This document shows positions 35,530 through 44,625 of a stretch of DNA of 64,000 nt, one piece after another. The stretch is from Paracraurococcus sp042666655. Its GTDB lineage: Bacteria > Pseudomonadota > Alphaproteobacteria > Acetobacterales > Acetobacteraceae. A program made the position numbers and the translations under genes. The notes below the pieces were generated by a model. The model was not told the DNA's origin. It ran no database searches and saw only the letters and a program-made list of their open reading frames with translations. The DNA lies in the NCBI RefSeq assembly GCF_042666655.1, contig NZ_JBHTDE010000004.1:124001-188000 (forward strand). Direction: 5' to 3'. Position 1 is the first letter of the stretch, and each line of letters opens with the position of its first letter.

Positions 35530-38174
35530 GCCCCGCCGGGCCGGCAGCCCCGGGGGGCAACACCCCCGAAGGGCTCGCCGCGGCGCTCCGGCGCCGGCGC
35601 CGCCTCGCGCGGCTCGCCCTGTTCTGGGAGGCCGTATGGCCAAGGGCTTGGCCGGTCCTCGGCATCATCGGCCTGTTCCTCGTCGTCGCCCTGCTCGACC
35701 TGCCGCAGCAGCTTCCCGGCATGGTCCACATCCTGTTCCTGCTGGGCGTCGCCGGGCTGCTCGGCTGGGCCGGCCGGCAGGCCTTCCGCGGCTTCCGCCT
35801 GCCCGACGACAGCGGCGCGGAGCGGCGGCTGGAGCAGATGTCGGGGCTGCGGCACCGGCCGCTGGCGGCGCTGTCCGATCGGCCTTCGGGCAATGACCCG
35901 TCCGGCCTCGCGCTCTGGCAGGTGCACCAGCAGCGTGCCGCGGCGCAGATCCGGCGGCTGCGGATCGGCACCCCGCGCCCCGGCCTGCCCACCCGCGACC
36001 CACGCGCGCTGCGCGCCGCCGTGGTGCTCGGCATGATCGCCGCCCTGACCGTCGCCGGCGCCGAGGCGCCGGAGCGCCTGCGCCGCGCGGTCACCCCGGC
36101 CTTCGCCGGCCCGGCGCCGACCCCCGTCCTGAAACTGGAAGCCTGGGTGACGCCGCCGGCCTATACCGGCGCCGCGCCGATCTTCCTCGACCCCGCCGGC
36201 GGCGCCGCCACCGCGCCGGTCGGCAGCAAGCTGCAGGTCAGCGTCTCCGGCGGCCAGGGCGCGGCGCCCGACCTGCTGCTGGATGCCGGCGCCACGCCGT
36301 TCCGTGCGCTGGATGCCGCCAGCTTCACCGCCGAGGCGGTGCTGGAGCGCGGCGGCCGCCTCGCGGTCCGCCGCCAGGGGGCCGAGCTCGCCCATTGGGC
36401 ACTGACCGTGCAGGCCGACGCGCCGCCGACCATCGCCTTCACCGAGCCGCCCGGCCGCGCCGCCCGCGGCCTCGGCACGCGGCTGCCCTGGAAGGCGGAG
36501 GACGACTGGGGCCTCGCCGCGCTGCGCGCCGAACTCCGGCTGAAGGCGCGGCCGGAAGCGCCGCCGCTGCTGGTCGACCTGCCCTTGCCCTCGGGCCAGG
36601 CGAAGCAGGCCAAGGGCGCGGCGACGCCCGACCTGTCCTCCCATCCCTGGGCCGGGCTGGACGTGCAGGCGCGGCTCTTCGCCAAGGACGGCGCAGGACA
36701 GGAGGGCGCCTCCGGGGTGGCCGGGCTGACCCTGCCGGAGCGCAGCTTCAACCACCCGGTGGCGAAGCGGCTCATCGCGCTGCGCAAGGAGCTGTCGATC
36801 GAGCCCGAGCGCCGCGCCCCGGCCCGGCGCGAGTTGGAAGCGGTGGCCGCGGCGCCCGAGGCCTTCGAGCACGACACTACCACCTACCTGGCGCTGCGCA
36901 CCGCCCGGACCAGGCTGATCGTCGACCGCCGGCCCACTGCGGTGCCGGAGGTGCAGGAGATCCTCTGGCAGGTCGCCATCGCGCTGGAGGAAGGCCGCGA
37001 CGGCCGCACCGCCCGCGCCCTGCAGCAGGCGCGCGAAGCCCTGCGCCAGGCGCTCGATCAGGCCGAGCAGAACAAGGCGCAGGACCAGCCGGCGACGACG
37101 CCGGAGGAGCAGCAGAAACAGGGCGAGGAACGCGCCGAGCTGCAGCGCCGCATCCAGGAGCTGCGCGACGCCATCCGCCAGCACCTTGAGGCGCTCGCCG
37201 AAAAGCTGCAGCGCGAGAATGCCGAGGCCATCCCCTTCGACCCGCAGTCGCGGATGCTCGACCAGAAGGAGATGGACCGGAAGACCAAACGGATGGAACA
37301 GGCCGCCAAGGAAGGTCGCCCCGAGGACGCCAAGAAGGAGCTGGCCGAGCTGGAGGAGATGCTGAAGGCGCTGGAGGAGGGCCGGGTTGCCCGGGCCGAG
37401 AGCCCGGAGCGGCAGCAGAAGCGCGAGAAGGGCCAGCAGCAGATGGGCGTGGTCCAGGACATGGTGAAGCGCGAGTCGGACATGCTCGACCGCAGCCACC
37501 AGCGGGCCGAGGGCGCCGAGCGCGACCGGGCCGCGCAGACCCGCCAGCAGCGGCTGAACCCGCAGAGTTTCCGCTGGCCGCCGGATGCCCAGCAGGGCCA
37601 GCAGCCGGGCCAGCCCAACGCGCAGGACCAGGCTCAGCGCGATCAGGACGCGCGCCTCCAGCGGGCGCTCCGCCGGGCGCTGGGCGAGCTGATGCAGCAG
37701 TTCGGCGACCTGACCGGGGAGGTGCCGGAAGGCCTCGGCCGCGCCGACCAGGCGATGCGGGAGGCGCAGGAGGCGCTCGGCCAGGGCGGCGATGCGCGGG
37801 ACGCGCAGCAGCGCGCACTGAAGGCCCTGCAGGAGGGCGGCAAGCAGATGGCCCAATCCATGCAGCGCCAGTTCGGCCAGCAGGGCCAGGAGGGCGAGGG
37901 CGAGGGCGACCCGCAGGACATGGCAGGCGAAAACCAGCCCGGCGGCAACGGCCAGGACCAGGCGCAGGGCCAGGGCGAAGGGCGCGACCCGCTCGGCCGG
38001 CGCTCGCGCGACGTGAACGGCAATGCCGACAACGGCGCGGATACTCGGGTGCCGGAGGAGGCGGAGCTGCTGCGGACGCGGCGGCTGCAGGAGGAACTGC
38101 GCAAGCGGGGCGGGGAGCGCGAGCGGCCGGCGGAGGAGCTGGAATACATCGACCGGTTGCTGAAGCGGTTCTGA
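35526..38174 (+). CDS. TIGR02302/DUF4175 family membrane protein, probable CTG start
   Basis: An 882-residue protein with two N-terminal helices (PVLGIIGLFLVVALLDL and MVHILFLLGVAGLLGWAG), a third hydrophobic stretch near residue 170, a periplasm-like middle with a VTPPAYTGAAPIFLD motif, and a long glutamine- and glutamate-rich coiled C-terminal half. This matches TIGR02302, an alphaproteobacterial family of unknown function found after lysA. No ATG, GTG or TTG lies in frame between lysA's interior and the first membrane helix. CTG at 35526 overlaps the lysA TGA and has GAGGAG eight bases upstream, so I take it as the start. The first in-frame ATG would remove helix one. Confidence 0.85.
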   Translation: MSPAGPAAPGGNTPEGLAAALRRRRRLARLALFWEAVWPRAWPVLGIIGLFLVVALLDLPQQLPGMVHILFLLGVAGLLGWAGRQAFRGFRLPDDSGAERRLEQMSGLRHRPLAALSDRPSGNDPSGLALWQVHQQRAAAQIRRLRIGTPRPGLPTRDPRALRAAVVLGMIAALTVAGAEAPERLRRAVTPAFAGPAPTPVLKLEAWVTPPAYTGAAPIFLDPAGGAATAPVGSKLQVSVSGGQGAAPDLLLDAGATPFRALDAASFTAEAVLERGGRLAVRRQGAELAHWALTVQADAPPTIAFTEPPGRAARGLGTRLPWKAEDDWGLAALRAELRLKARPEAPPLLVDLPLPSGQAKQAKGAATPDLSSHPWAGLDVQARLFAKDGAGQEGASGVAGLTLPERSFNHPVAKRLIALRKELSIEPERRAPARRELEAVAAAPEAFEHDTTTYLALRTARTRLIVDRRPTAVPEVQEILWQVAIALEEGRDGRTARALQQAREALRQALDQAEQNKAQDQPATTPEEQQKQGEERAELQRRIQELRDAIRQHLEALAEKLQRENAEAIPFDPQSRMLDQKEMDRKTKRMEQAAKEGRPEDAKKELAELEEMLKALEEGRVARAESPERQQKREKGQQQMGVVQDMVKRESDMLDRSHQRAEGAERDRAAQTRQQRLNPQSFRWPPDAQQGQQPGQPNAQDQAQRDQDARLQRALRRALGELMQQFGDLTGEVPEGLGRADQAMREAQEALGQGGDARDAQQRALKALQEGGKQMAQSMQRQFGQQGQEGEGEGDPQDMAGENQPGGNGQDQAQGQGEGRDPLGRRSRDVNGNADNGADTRVPEEAELLRTRRLQEELRKRGGERERPAEELEYIDRLLKRF

Positions 38175-38259
38175 GGCGCACCGTCTTCACCCTTCCGCAA
38201 GCCTGCATCGCCTAACCCTGTGGCCAGCGGGCCATCCTCCGGCCCGCGGCTGGAGGGAC

Positions 38260-41200
38260 ATGGCGACGTTGCTCGGCACCGCGGAGAGCGACCTGCTGGA
38301 AGGCGGCGACGGCGCGGATACCCTGCTTGGCGGGGGCGGCGCCGATACGCTGGTCGGCGGCCCGGGCGCCGACGTCTTCGTCCTGCAGGGCATCGCCGGG
38401 GTCGAATCCAGCCTCGGCGCGCCCGACCGCATCCTCGATTTCAACCTTGCCGCGGGCGACCGCCTGGTGCTGCGCGCCCAGCCGGTCGGCGCCGATCTCT
38501 GGCCGATCGCCACCGGCACCTGGGGCCTGCCCGGCCAAGCGCCGCTGCCGGTCGGCTGGGGCGGCGTGCTGGCGCCGGCCGCGGCGCCCGTCGCCAGGCT
38601 CGCCCTGCCGGATGTGACCGGCGGCCTTGGCGTCCTGTTGCGCTGGCTGCCCGGCCTGGCCGGCGGCGGCTGGCTGCTGCTGGATGCCGACCGCGACGGG
38701 CTGCTCGGCGCTGCCGACCTGGTGGTGCGGCTCAAGGTTGCGATCGGCCCGGCCGCCTTTTTTCCTGGCGGCCTGGCGACGCTCGGCACCACCGGCGCCG
38801 ACAGCCTGGACGGCACCATCGCCGACGACCGGCTGCACGGCTTCGCCGGCAATGACAGCTTGGCCGGCGCGGAGGGCGCCGACACGCTGGCGGGCGGCGC
38901 GGGCGCCGACAGCCTCTCGGGCGGCGCCGGCTTCGACAGTATCGACGGCGGCGAGGGCAGCGACGCGCTGGACGGCGGCGCCGGGCCGGATGCGTTGGTC
39001 GGCGGGGCGGGGAACGACACGCTGCTGGGCGGCACCGGCGACGACCTGCTGCAGGGCGGCCTCGGCAACGACAGCCTCGCGGGTGGCGAGGGCAACGACA
39101 GCCTGGAGGGCGGCCTCGGCGCCGATACCATGCTGGGCGGCGCCGGCGCCGACGGCTTCCTGTTGCAGGCGATGGGGGAGGCGGCCTGGTCCACCCAGCC
39201 CGGCATGGACCTGCTGCTCGGTTTCTCCCGTGCCGAGGGCGACCGGCTGCGGCTCAGCGACGCCTTATTGGATATCGATGCCGGGACCTATGCCGGGGCC
39301 GACGGCATTGCCCGCGCCCTGCTGTGGGGCGGCACCACGCGGCCGCTGTCGTCCCTGCCGCTCGGCACCCTGCTGCCGGCGCAGCCGACCGGGGTGACCG
39401 GCGCCTATCAGGTCTTCTGGGTCCCGGCCTTGGCGGGCGGCACCGTGCCGGCCGGCGGCTGGCTGGTGCTCGACCTCGACCGCAACGGGCGGGTGGATGC
39501 CGCGGATGCGGTCTGGCGCATCGGCTCCTCGACCCAGCCGGTAGCGATCGGGCCGGAGGATTTCGCGGCCGGCACCTTCCTCTCGATCCTCCGCCCCGGT
39601 GTCGAGCGCGCCGGCACCGGGGGCGACGACACCCTGACCGGCGGCAGCGTGATGGAGGCCTTCCAGGCGAGCGCCGGCAGCGACCGCATCGCCGGCGGCG
39701 CCGGGGCGGGCAATGCGCTGAGCTACGCCGGGATCGGCGGCAGCGTCGTGCTGGTGCTGACCGGGCCTGGCACCGGCACCGTGGCGAAGTCGGCCGGCGG
39801 CACGGATACCGTCAGCGGCATCCAGGCCTTCATCGGCACCGGCGGGGCCGACCGGCTGGACGCCGCCGCGGCCGGCATCGGCTTGTTCACCACGAGCCTC
39901 GAAGGCCGCGCCGGCGACGACACCCTGGCCGGCGTCAACGGCGCAGGCGTCCAGGCCAGCTACGCCACGAGCCCGGCGGCGGCGCGGATCGACCTCGCCG
40001 CCGGCACCGCGCAGGACGGCTGGGGCGGCACCGATACGCTCGTCTCGATCCGCCGGGTCGCCGTCACCTCCGCCTTCGCCGATACCGTGCTGGGCTCGAT
40101 CGGCGACGACATCTTCCTGTCGGGCGCCGCCGGCGACAAGGTCTTCGACGGCCGGGCCGGCACCGACGAATGGCGCTATGCCGGCAGCGGCACGGTCGTG
40201 ATCGACCTCGGCGCCGGCACGGTCACGAAGCCGCTCGGCACCGACAGCCTGACCGCGATCGAGGCCGTGGTGGGCGGCGCTGGCGACGACAGCATCCGCG
40301 GCGGGGCGGGGAACGACCGGCTGGCCGGGGCCGCCGGCAACGACACGCTGGATGGCGGCGCCGGCAAGGACATTGCCGCCTATGACGCCATCGCCCCGGG
40401 CTCCGACCTGCCGCTGCGTGGTGCGGTGGTGGACCTGACCGCCGGCGTCGCCACCGACCCTTGGGGTGGCCAGGACCTGCTGCGCGCCATCGAGGGCGCC
40501 TGGGGCTCGCGGTTGGGCGATGACCTGACCGGCCTCGCCTTGGCCGGAATCTACACCCTGCTGCGCGGCCTGGCCGGGGACGACACGCTGCGCGGCCCCG
40601 GCCCTGGGACCAAGGTCATGGCGGACTATGGTGGCGACCCGGCCGGAGTGGCGCTGGATTTGCTGGCCGGCTCGGCGCGGGACGGCTGGGGCGGCACCGA
40701 CCGGCTGCTCTTCATGGACCACGCCCGCGGCACGCCCTTCGCCGACAGCCTCGCCGGCCACAACGGCGCCAACCTGCTGCAGGCGGGCGCCGGCAACGAC
40801 ACGCTCGCGGGCGGCGGCGGCAACGACACCCTGCAGCCGGGGCTGGGGGCCGACCTGGTGCAGGGCGGTGCCGGCGACGACCTGGTCTCGCCCGATGCGG
40901 ATGGCCGTTTCAGCGGCAGCCTGGTGCTCGACCTCGGCGACGGCAGCCAGCACAGCCTGGCCCTGGCCAACGTGGCCAGCTTCACCGACCGCCTCGACGG
41001 CGGCGGCGGGCTGGACCGCTGGGTGGCACCGGCCGGGCCCAACCTGCTCGACCTGCGGACGCACGCGCCGGTGGCGATGGAGCGCTTCGAGGGTGCCGCC
41101 GGCGCCGATGCCCTGCTGCTGCCCGCCGGCCTGGCCACGGCCGCGACCCTGCTGGGCGCCGGCGGCGACGACACGCTGTCCGGCGGCGCGGCCGGCGACG

Positions 41201-41814
41201 TGCTGGAGGGCGGCGACGGCCGGGACCTGCTGGCCGGGCAGGCGGGCAACGACACGCTGCGCGGCGGCGCCGGCGACGACACGCTGGCCGGCGGCGCCGG
41301 CAACGACGCGATGGACGGCCATGCCGGGCTCGACGCGCTGTACGGCGGCGCCGGCAACGACACGCTGATCTCCTCCGACCGGGGGGTGCTGCTGGATGGC
41401 GGGCCGGGGGAGGATTTCGCCTCGGTCAGCCGGGCGGCCGCGACGGTGCCGCTGCGGCTGGATTCCAACGGGGCGGAATTCGTCCTGTCGGGCGGCGGCC
41501 TGACCACCCTGCTGCGCGGGTTCGAACGCGAATCGATCGTCGGCGGGGCAGCCGGTGACTGGCTGCTCGGCCTGAACGGCGCGGATACGCTGCGCGGTGG
41601 CGGAGGGGCGGACACGCTGTTCGGCGCCGGCGGCAATGATCTGCTGGATGGCGGCGCCGGGGCGGATCTGGCGGTGCTCGGCGGGGCGCGGGCCGCAACG
41701 GTGCTGGTGCGGCAGTCGGACGGCAACTGGCTGGCGGTGGGGCCGGCGGGGACGGACCGGCTGGTGGGCATCGAACTGGTACGGTTCACCGACCAGGATG
41801 TGGTGCTGCGCTGA
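38260..41814 (+). CDS. RTX-type calcium-binding repeat protein
   Basis: A 1184-residue protein rich in G-G-x-G-x-D nonapeptides (hemolysin-type calcium repeats) at residues about 5-45, 180-300, 450-470, 670-710, 840-880 and 950-1040, and near the C-terminus. Between blocks lie two copies of a module with an RILDFNLAAGDRLVL or LLGFSRAEGDRLRL strand (serralysin C-terminal type) and an EF-hand-like loop: DADRDGLLGAAD near residue 142 and DLDRNGRVDAAD near 405. No signal peptide is present, so type I secretion is expected, but no transporter genes are nearby. Nothing suggests a protease or lipase domain. GGAGGG precedes the ATG. Confidence 0.88.
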   Translation: MATLLGTAESDLLEGGDGADTLLGGGGADTLVGGPGADVFVLQGIAGVESSLGAPDRILDFNLAAGDRLVLRAQPVGADLWPIATGTWGLPGQAPLPVGWGGVLAPAAAPVARLALPDVTGGLGVLLRWLPGLAGGGWLLLDADRDGLLGAADLVVRLKVAIGPAAFFPGGLATLGTTGADSLDGTIADDRLHGFAGNDSLAGAEGADTLAGGAGADSLSGGAGFDSIDGGEGSDALDGGAGPDALVGGAGNDTLLGGTGDDLLQGGLGNDSLAGGEGNDSLEGGLGADTMLGGAGADGFLLQAMGEAAWSTQPGMDLLLGFSRAEGDRLRLSDALLDIDAGTYAGADGIARALLWGGTTRPLSSLPLGTLLPAQPTGVTGAYQVFWVPALAGGTVPAGGWLVLDLDRNGRVDAADAVWRIGSSTQPVAIGPEDFAAGTFLSILRPGVERAGTGGDDTLTGGSVMEAFQASAGSDRIAGGAGAGNALSYAGIGGSVVLVLTGPGTGTVAKSAGGTDTVSGIQAFIGTGGADRLDAAAAGIGLFTTSLEGRAGDDTLAGVNGAGVQASYATSPAAARIDLAAGTAQDGWGGTDTLVSIRRVAVTSAFADTVLGSIGDDIFLSGAAGDKVFDGRAGTDEWRYAGSGTVVIDLGAGTVTKPLGTDSLTAIEAVVGGAGDDSIRGGAGNDRLAGAAGNDTLDGGAGKDIAAYDAIAPGSDLPLRGAVVDLTAGVATDPWGGQDLLRAIEGAWGSRLGDDLTGLALAGIYTLLRGLAGDDTLRGPGPGTKVMADYGGDPAGVALDLLAGSARDGWGGTDRLLFMDHARGTPFADSLAGHNGANLLQAGAGNDTLAGGGGNDTLQPGLGADLVQGGAGDDLVSPDADGRFSGSLVLDLGDGSQHSLALANVASFTDRLDGGGGLDRWVAPAGPNLLDLRTHAPVAMERFEGAAGADALLLPAGLATAATLLGAGGDDTLSGGAAGDVLEGGDGRDLLAGQAGNDTLRGGAGDDTLAGGAGNDAMDGHAGLDALYGGAGNDTLISSDRGVLLDGGPGEDFASVSRAAATVPLRLDSNGAEFVLSGGGLTTLLRGFERESIVGGAAGDWLLGLNGADTLRGGGGADTLFGAGGNDLLDGGAGADLAVLGGARAATVLVRQSDGNWLAVGPAGTDRLVGIELVRFTDQDVVLR

Positions 41815-41862
41815 GGGCCGGGATCGGGTGTCCCGCCGGACTTCCCGCCGGGCGAGCTTGGC

Positions 41863-41885
41863 GGGGAAGCAGCATTTCCTCCCCC
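41863..41885 (-). terminator. imperfect gene-end hairpin
   Basis: GGGGAA pairs with TTCC-T-CCCC around a GCAGCAT loop, nine bases beyond the stop of the small minus-strand gene at 41894. It is the least perfect member of the hairpin family. Confidence 0.45.
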
Positions 41886-41893
41886 GATCCTGC

Positions 41894-42199
41894 CTACTCG
41901 CCCGGCTTCGGCGCCGTGCCGGCGGCCGGTGGTGGTGGCGTCGGCTCGGGCCGGCCGCCGGCGTTCCGGTAAGCGTCCAGTTCGCGCTCCGTCGGCAAGG
42001 TCGCGGTCCGCCCGGCGCCGTCGCGGAATTCCAGCACCACCAGCCCAAGCGCCGGATCCAACCGCAGCGACGGGTTCGGCAGGCCAGGCGAGGCAGCCGG
42101 CGTGGAGTCGCTGGACGCACGCGCCGCGGCCTGCGGCGGGACTGCTTCGCTCGGGGGGGCCGCCGCGCGGGGCGGCGGAAGGGGGGTGAGGGGGGTCAT
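41894..42199 (-). CDS. small hypothetical protein
   Basis: A 101-residue protein with proline/alanine-rich ends and a conserved-looking core, PSLRLDPALGLVVLEFRD followed by GRTATLPTERELDAYR. The core resembles the short strand-turn-strand region of FlaG-like proteins, but the match is weak and no flagellar genes are near. ACGGAG about six bases before the ATG supports the start at 42199. It is divergent from the AbrB-family permease. Confidence 0.65.
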   Translation of the reverse strand: MTPLTPLPPPRAAAPPSEAVPPQAAARASSDSTPAASPGLPNPSLRLDPALGLVVLEFRDGAGRTATLPTERELDAYRNAGGRPEPTPPPPAAGTAPKPGE

Positions 42200-42295
42200 G
42201 GCTGCTCCGTCCCGATTTTCTGGACAAAGCATGAAGGAAGCCTGAAGCGGCGGCGGTTTGACGGATCGGGGCGCCGGCGCGAAGGTCGGCGGACC

Positions 42296-43330
42296 TTGCG
42301 GACCCTCCCGACCCAACTCCTCACCACCGCGATCGCCGCGCTCGGCGGCGGGCTGCTGGCGCTGCTGCACGTGCCGCTGGCCTGGATGATCGGCGCGATG
42401 CTGGCGACGGCGACGCTCGCCTGGCACCGGCCGGTGGCGGTGATCGGCTGGGCGCGGCCGACCGGCCTGGTCTTCCTCGGCCTCGGGCTCGGCGCCACCT
42501 TCTCCGGCCCGGTGCTGGCCGCGGTCAGCGGCGCGTTGCCGGTGCTGCTGCTGGGCGGAATCGTTGCCATCGCCACCGGCTTCGTCGTGGCCCGGCTGTT
42601 CACCCGGCTGGCGGGGACGGATTCGCAGACCGGCTTCTTCTGCGCCGTGCCCGGCGGGGTGATCGTCATGGCGATGCTGGCGCAGGACGCCAAGGCCTCC
42701 GTCGCCACGGTGACCCTGGCGCAGACCATGCGGGTGCTGGTCGTGGTGCTGACCTTTCCGCCGCTGCTCGGCTGGCTGGCGCCGCATGGCGCCTTCGGCG
42801 AATTCATGGCACCGCGGCAGCCCTTCTGGTGGCCGGGGCTGCTGGCTATGGCGGCCGGCGGGCTTGCCCTGGCCTGGCCGCTGCGCCGCGCGGGGCTGGC
42901 CAATCCCTGGATGCTGGGGCCATGCGGCATGGCGATCGGGCTGGCGGCGACCGGGCACCTGCCGTCGGGTGTGCCCATCGTCCTGCTCAACGCGGCGCAG
43001 GTGGCGATGGGCGCCTCCCTGGGGACGCGGCTGACCAAGAGCTTCCTGCTGTCCTCGCGCCGGCTGGCGGTGGCCGCGGTGATCTCCTCGGTGGTGCTGT
43101 CGCTGCTGCTGACGGTGATCGCCTGGGGCATGGCGGTTGCGGCCGGGCTGCCGGTGCCGGCGCTGATCCTCGGGATGGCGCCGGGTGGGATGCCGGAGAT
43201 GGCGCTGACCGCCAAGGCGCTGGAACTGGCGGTGCCGCTGGTGCTCGGCTTCCATTTGACCCGCACGGTGCTGTGCAACCTGCTGGTTGGGCCGCTCCAC
43301 CGCCTGGGGCTGAAATTCGGCCTGCTGTAG
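42296..43330 (+). CDS. AbrB family membrane protein (DUF/ammonia monooxygenase-annotated permease)
   Basis: A 344-residue membrane protein built of two homologous halves of about five helices. Each half opens with the family pattern: HVPLAWMIGAMLATA near the N-terminus and RAGLANPWMLGPCGMAIG in the second half. FFCAVPGGVIVMAMLAQ and ILGMAPGGMPEMALTAK are the paired P-G-G signatures of the AbrB duplication domain. Some members regulate or transport; databases often label them ammonia monooxygenase wrongly. No ATG or GTG is in frame at the right place, so TTG 42296, with GAAGG ten bases upstream, is the likely start. Confidence 0.82.
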   Translation: MRTLPTQLLTTAIAALGGGLLALLHVPLAWMIGAMLATATLAWHRPVAVIGWARPTGLVFLGLGLGATFSGPVLAAVSGALPVLLLGGIVAIATGFVVARLFTRLAGTDSQTGFFCAVPGGVIVMAMLAQDAKASVATVTLAQTMRVLVVVLTFPPLLGWLAPHGAFGEFMAPRQPFWWPGLLAMAAGGLALAWPLRRAGLANPWMLGPCGMAIGLAATGHLPSGVPIVLLNAAQVAMGASLGTRLTKSFLLSSRRLAVAAVISSVVLSLLLTVIAWGMAVAAGLPVPALILGMAPGGMPEMALTAKALELAVPLVLGFHLTRTVLCNLLVGPLHRLGLKFGLL

Positions 43331-43392
43331 GGCAGGCCTGCCGCGGCCGAGGCAGCCTCCGGGCGCTGCTGCCCTGCGGCGATCCGCCGCCG

Positions 43393-44064
43393 CTATTCCC
43401 GCCGCAGGATCCCGTCCAGCAGCCGGTCGGCCCAAGGCTGCGAGGTGAAGTCGCGCTTCAGCGCCGCCTCGTCGTAATCCTCCCGCAGCCAGTCCAGGAA
43501 GGGCTTCGGCGCCTCCCGCGTCGCCGAAGCGTAGCGCGCGAAGAAGGCATCAAGGATGCCGGTCTTGCCCTGGCGGATATGGCCATGCCGCAAAGTGAGC
43601 TGCGCCATCGCCTGGTCGACCGGCCGGCCTTGCAGCAGCAGCCACAGGCCGGCCGCCAGGCCGGTGCGGTCGGCGCCGGATTTGCAATGGATCAGCACCG
43701 GCTCCGGGACAGTCGCGAAGATCTCGGCAAGGCGGAGGATGCGGTCCTTGTGCGGCGCGCCGCGGCTCTCGAAGGGCGCATCCACATGCACCAGGCCGGC
43801 GGCGGCGGCGGCGGCGCGGCCGAGCCGGTCGGAGCCGCAATCGACCCGCTCGCCGCGCAGGTTGATCACGGTCCGCAGCCCCAACCGGTGCTGCGCGTCG
43901 CGCAGTTGCCAGGGCAGCGGGTGATTGGACCGGTAGAGCCGGCCAGGCTCGACCACGCCCCAATTGCGCCAGGACACCCGCAGCAGGGCGTGATCGACGA
44001 ACAGGCTGTTCAGCCAGGCGCGGCCGCCGGGCATCGGGGCGCCCATGGTGGGGGTGGCGGACAT
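43393..44064 (-). CDS. tyrosine/dual-specificity protein phosphatase
   Basis: A 223-residue phosphatase with the P-loop HCKSGADRTGLAAG (C-x5-R-T). Before it lies YRSNHPLPWQL and GLRTVINLRGE, the strand order of DSP-like bacterial phosphatases, and the general-acid loop probably falls in DAPFESRGAP. It may dephosphorylate proteins or envelope-precursor phosphates. The start at 44064 lacks a strong ribosome site; Met at residue 11 is an alternative. Confidence 0.85.
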   Translation of the reverse strand: MSATPTMGAPMPGGRAWLNSLFVDHALLRVSWRNWGVVEPGRLYRSNHPLPWQLRDAQHRLGLRTVINLRGERVDCGSDRLGRAAAAAAGLVHVDAPFESRGAPHKDRILRLAEIFATVPEPVLIHCKSGADRTGLAAGLWLLLQGRPVDQAMAQLTLRHGHIRQGKTGILDAFFARYASATREAPKPFLDWLREDYDEAALKRDFTSQPWADRLLDGILRRE

Positions 44065-44115
44065 GCCGCCGGTATGGGGTGCGGGACGGTGGAAAGCCAG
44101 GGGACAAATACCTTG

Positions 44116-44141
44116 GGAACAGCCCGCGGTAGGGGGGCGTT
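44116..44141 (+). promoter_or_regulatory. EcfG-type general stress promoter
   Basis: GGAAC (44116-44120) and CGTT (44138-44141) are separated by exactly 17 bases, a full match to the known alphaproteobacterial EcfG consensus. It points at the ORF starting 35 bases downstream, with a ribosome site between them. Confidence 0.72.
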
Positions 44142-44175
44142 CGGGCCAGGTCAGACGCCAGCACGGAGAACGTCC

Positions 44176-44355
44176 ATGTCGAAGGCCCCATTGCCGCCGG
44201 TCTCGCCCGCCGGCATCAGCCCGAAAGGGCCCGGTCCGCACCAGGACCATGCGGGCGACCACCAGGCGGCCACGGCAGAGGCCGGCAAGGCGGCGCAGGA
44301 CCGCATCCTCGCCGAGCAGGACGCCACCCGTCAGGGCCAAAAGCCGGACCGCTGA
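44176..44355 (+). CDS. small hydrophilic protein, predicted stress regulon member
   Basis: A 59-residue protein without recognised domain. It has proline in the first third, then a histidine- and glutamine-rich middle (GPHQDHAGDHQ) and a charged alanine-rich helix-like end. It is highly hydrophilic. ACGGAGAA lies seven bases before the ATG and a consensus EcfG promoter lies just upstream, which argues that it is real and induced by general stress. No family is recognised. Confidence 0.65.
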   Translation: MSKAPLPPVSPAGISPKGPGPHQDHAGDHQAATAEAGKAAQDRILAEQDATRQGQKPDR

Positions 44356-44625
44356 GACGAAGCAGCGGCGCGGTCGGAGCGAAGCGCGACGCGGGCGGAC
44401 CCGGTACAGCCGCCAGGGCGGCGGGCACGGCCACGTCCTTCGTGCCCAGACGGCGCTGCACCACGCGGCCGGGCCCGATCGATGCCGGGTGCGGGGCGAC
44501 GGCGGGACGCGCATCTGGGCGAACAGGTCTCGGCGCCGCCGGGGCGGCCAAGCCTCGTCGCGGAGCCTTGAACATGCCTCCGCAGGAGCCGGTGCAAGCT
44601 GCGCCGGCATGCAAGGGAGGCAGCC
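44356..44625. other. 270-base spacer
   Basis: No supported gene, hairpin or promoter. It includes the ribosome site GGGAGG of the gene at 44626. Confidence 0.45.

Noticed and set aside
39265..42120. A 951-codon minus-strand frame opposite the RTX gene
   Set aside because: It is rich in G-V-A-G and Q-H-R repeats produced by the antisense of calcium repeats.
44356..44625. Short open frames in the gap before the SnoaL-like gene
   Set aside because: Arginine/alanine-rich on all frames, no ribosome site and no resemblance to a family.
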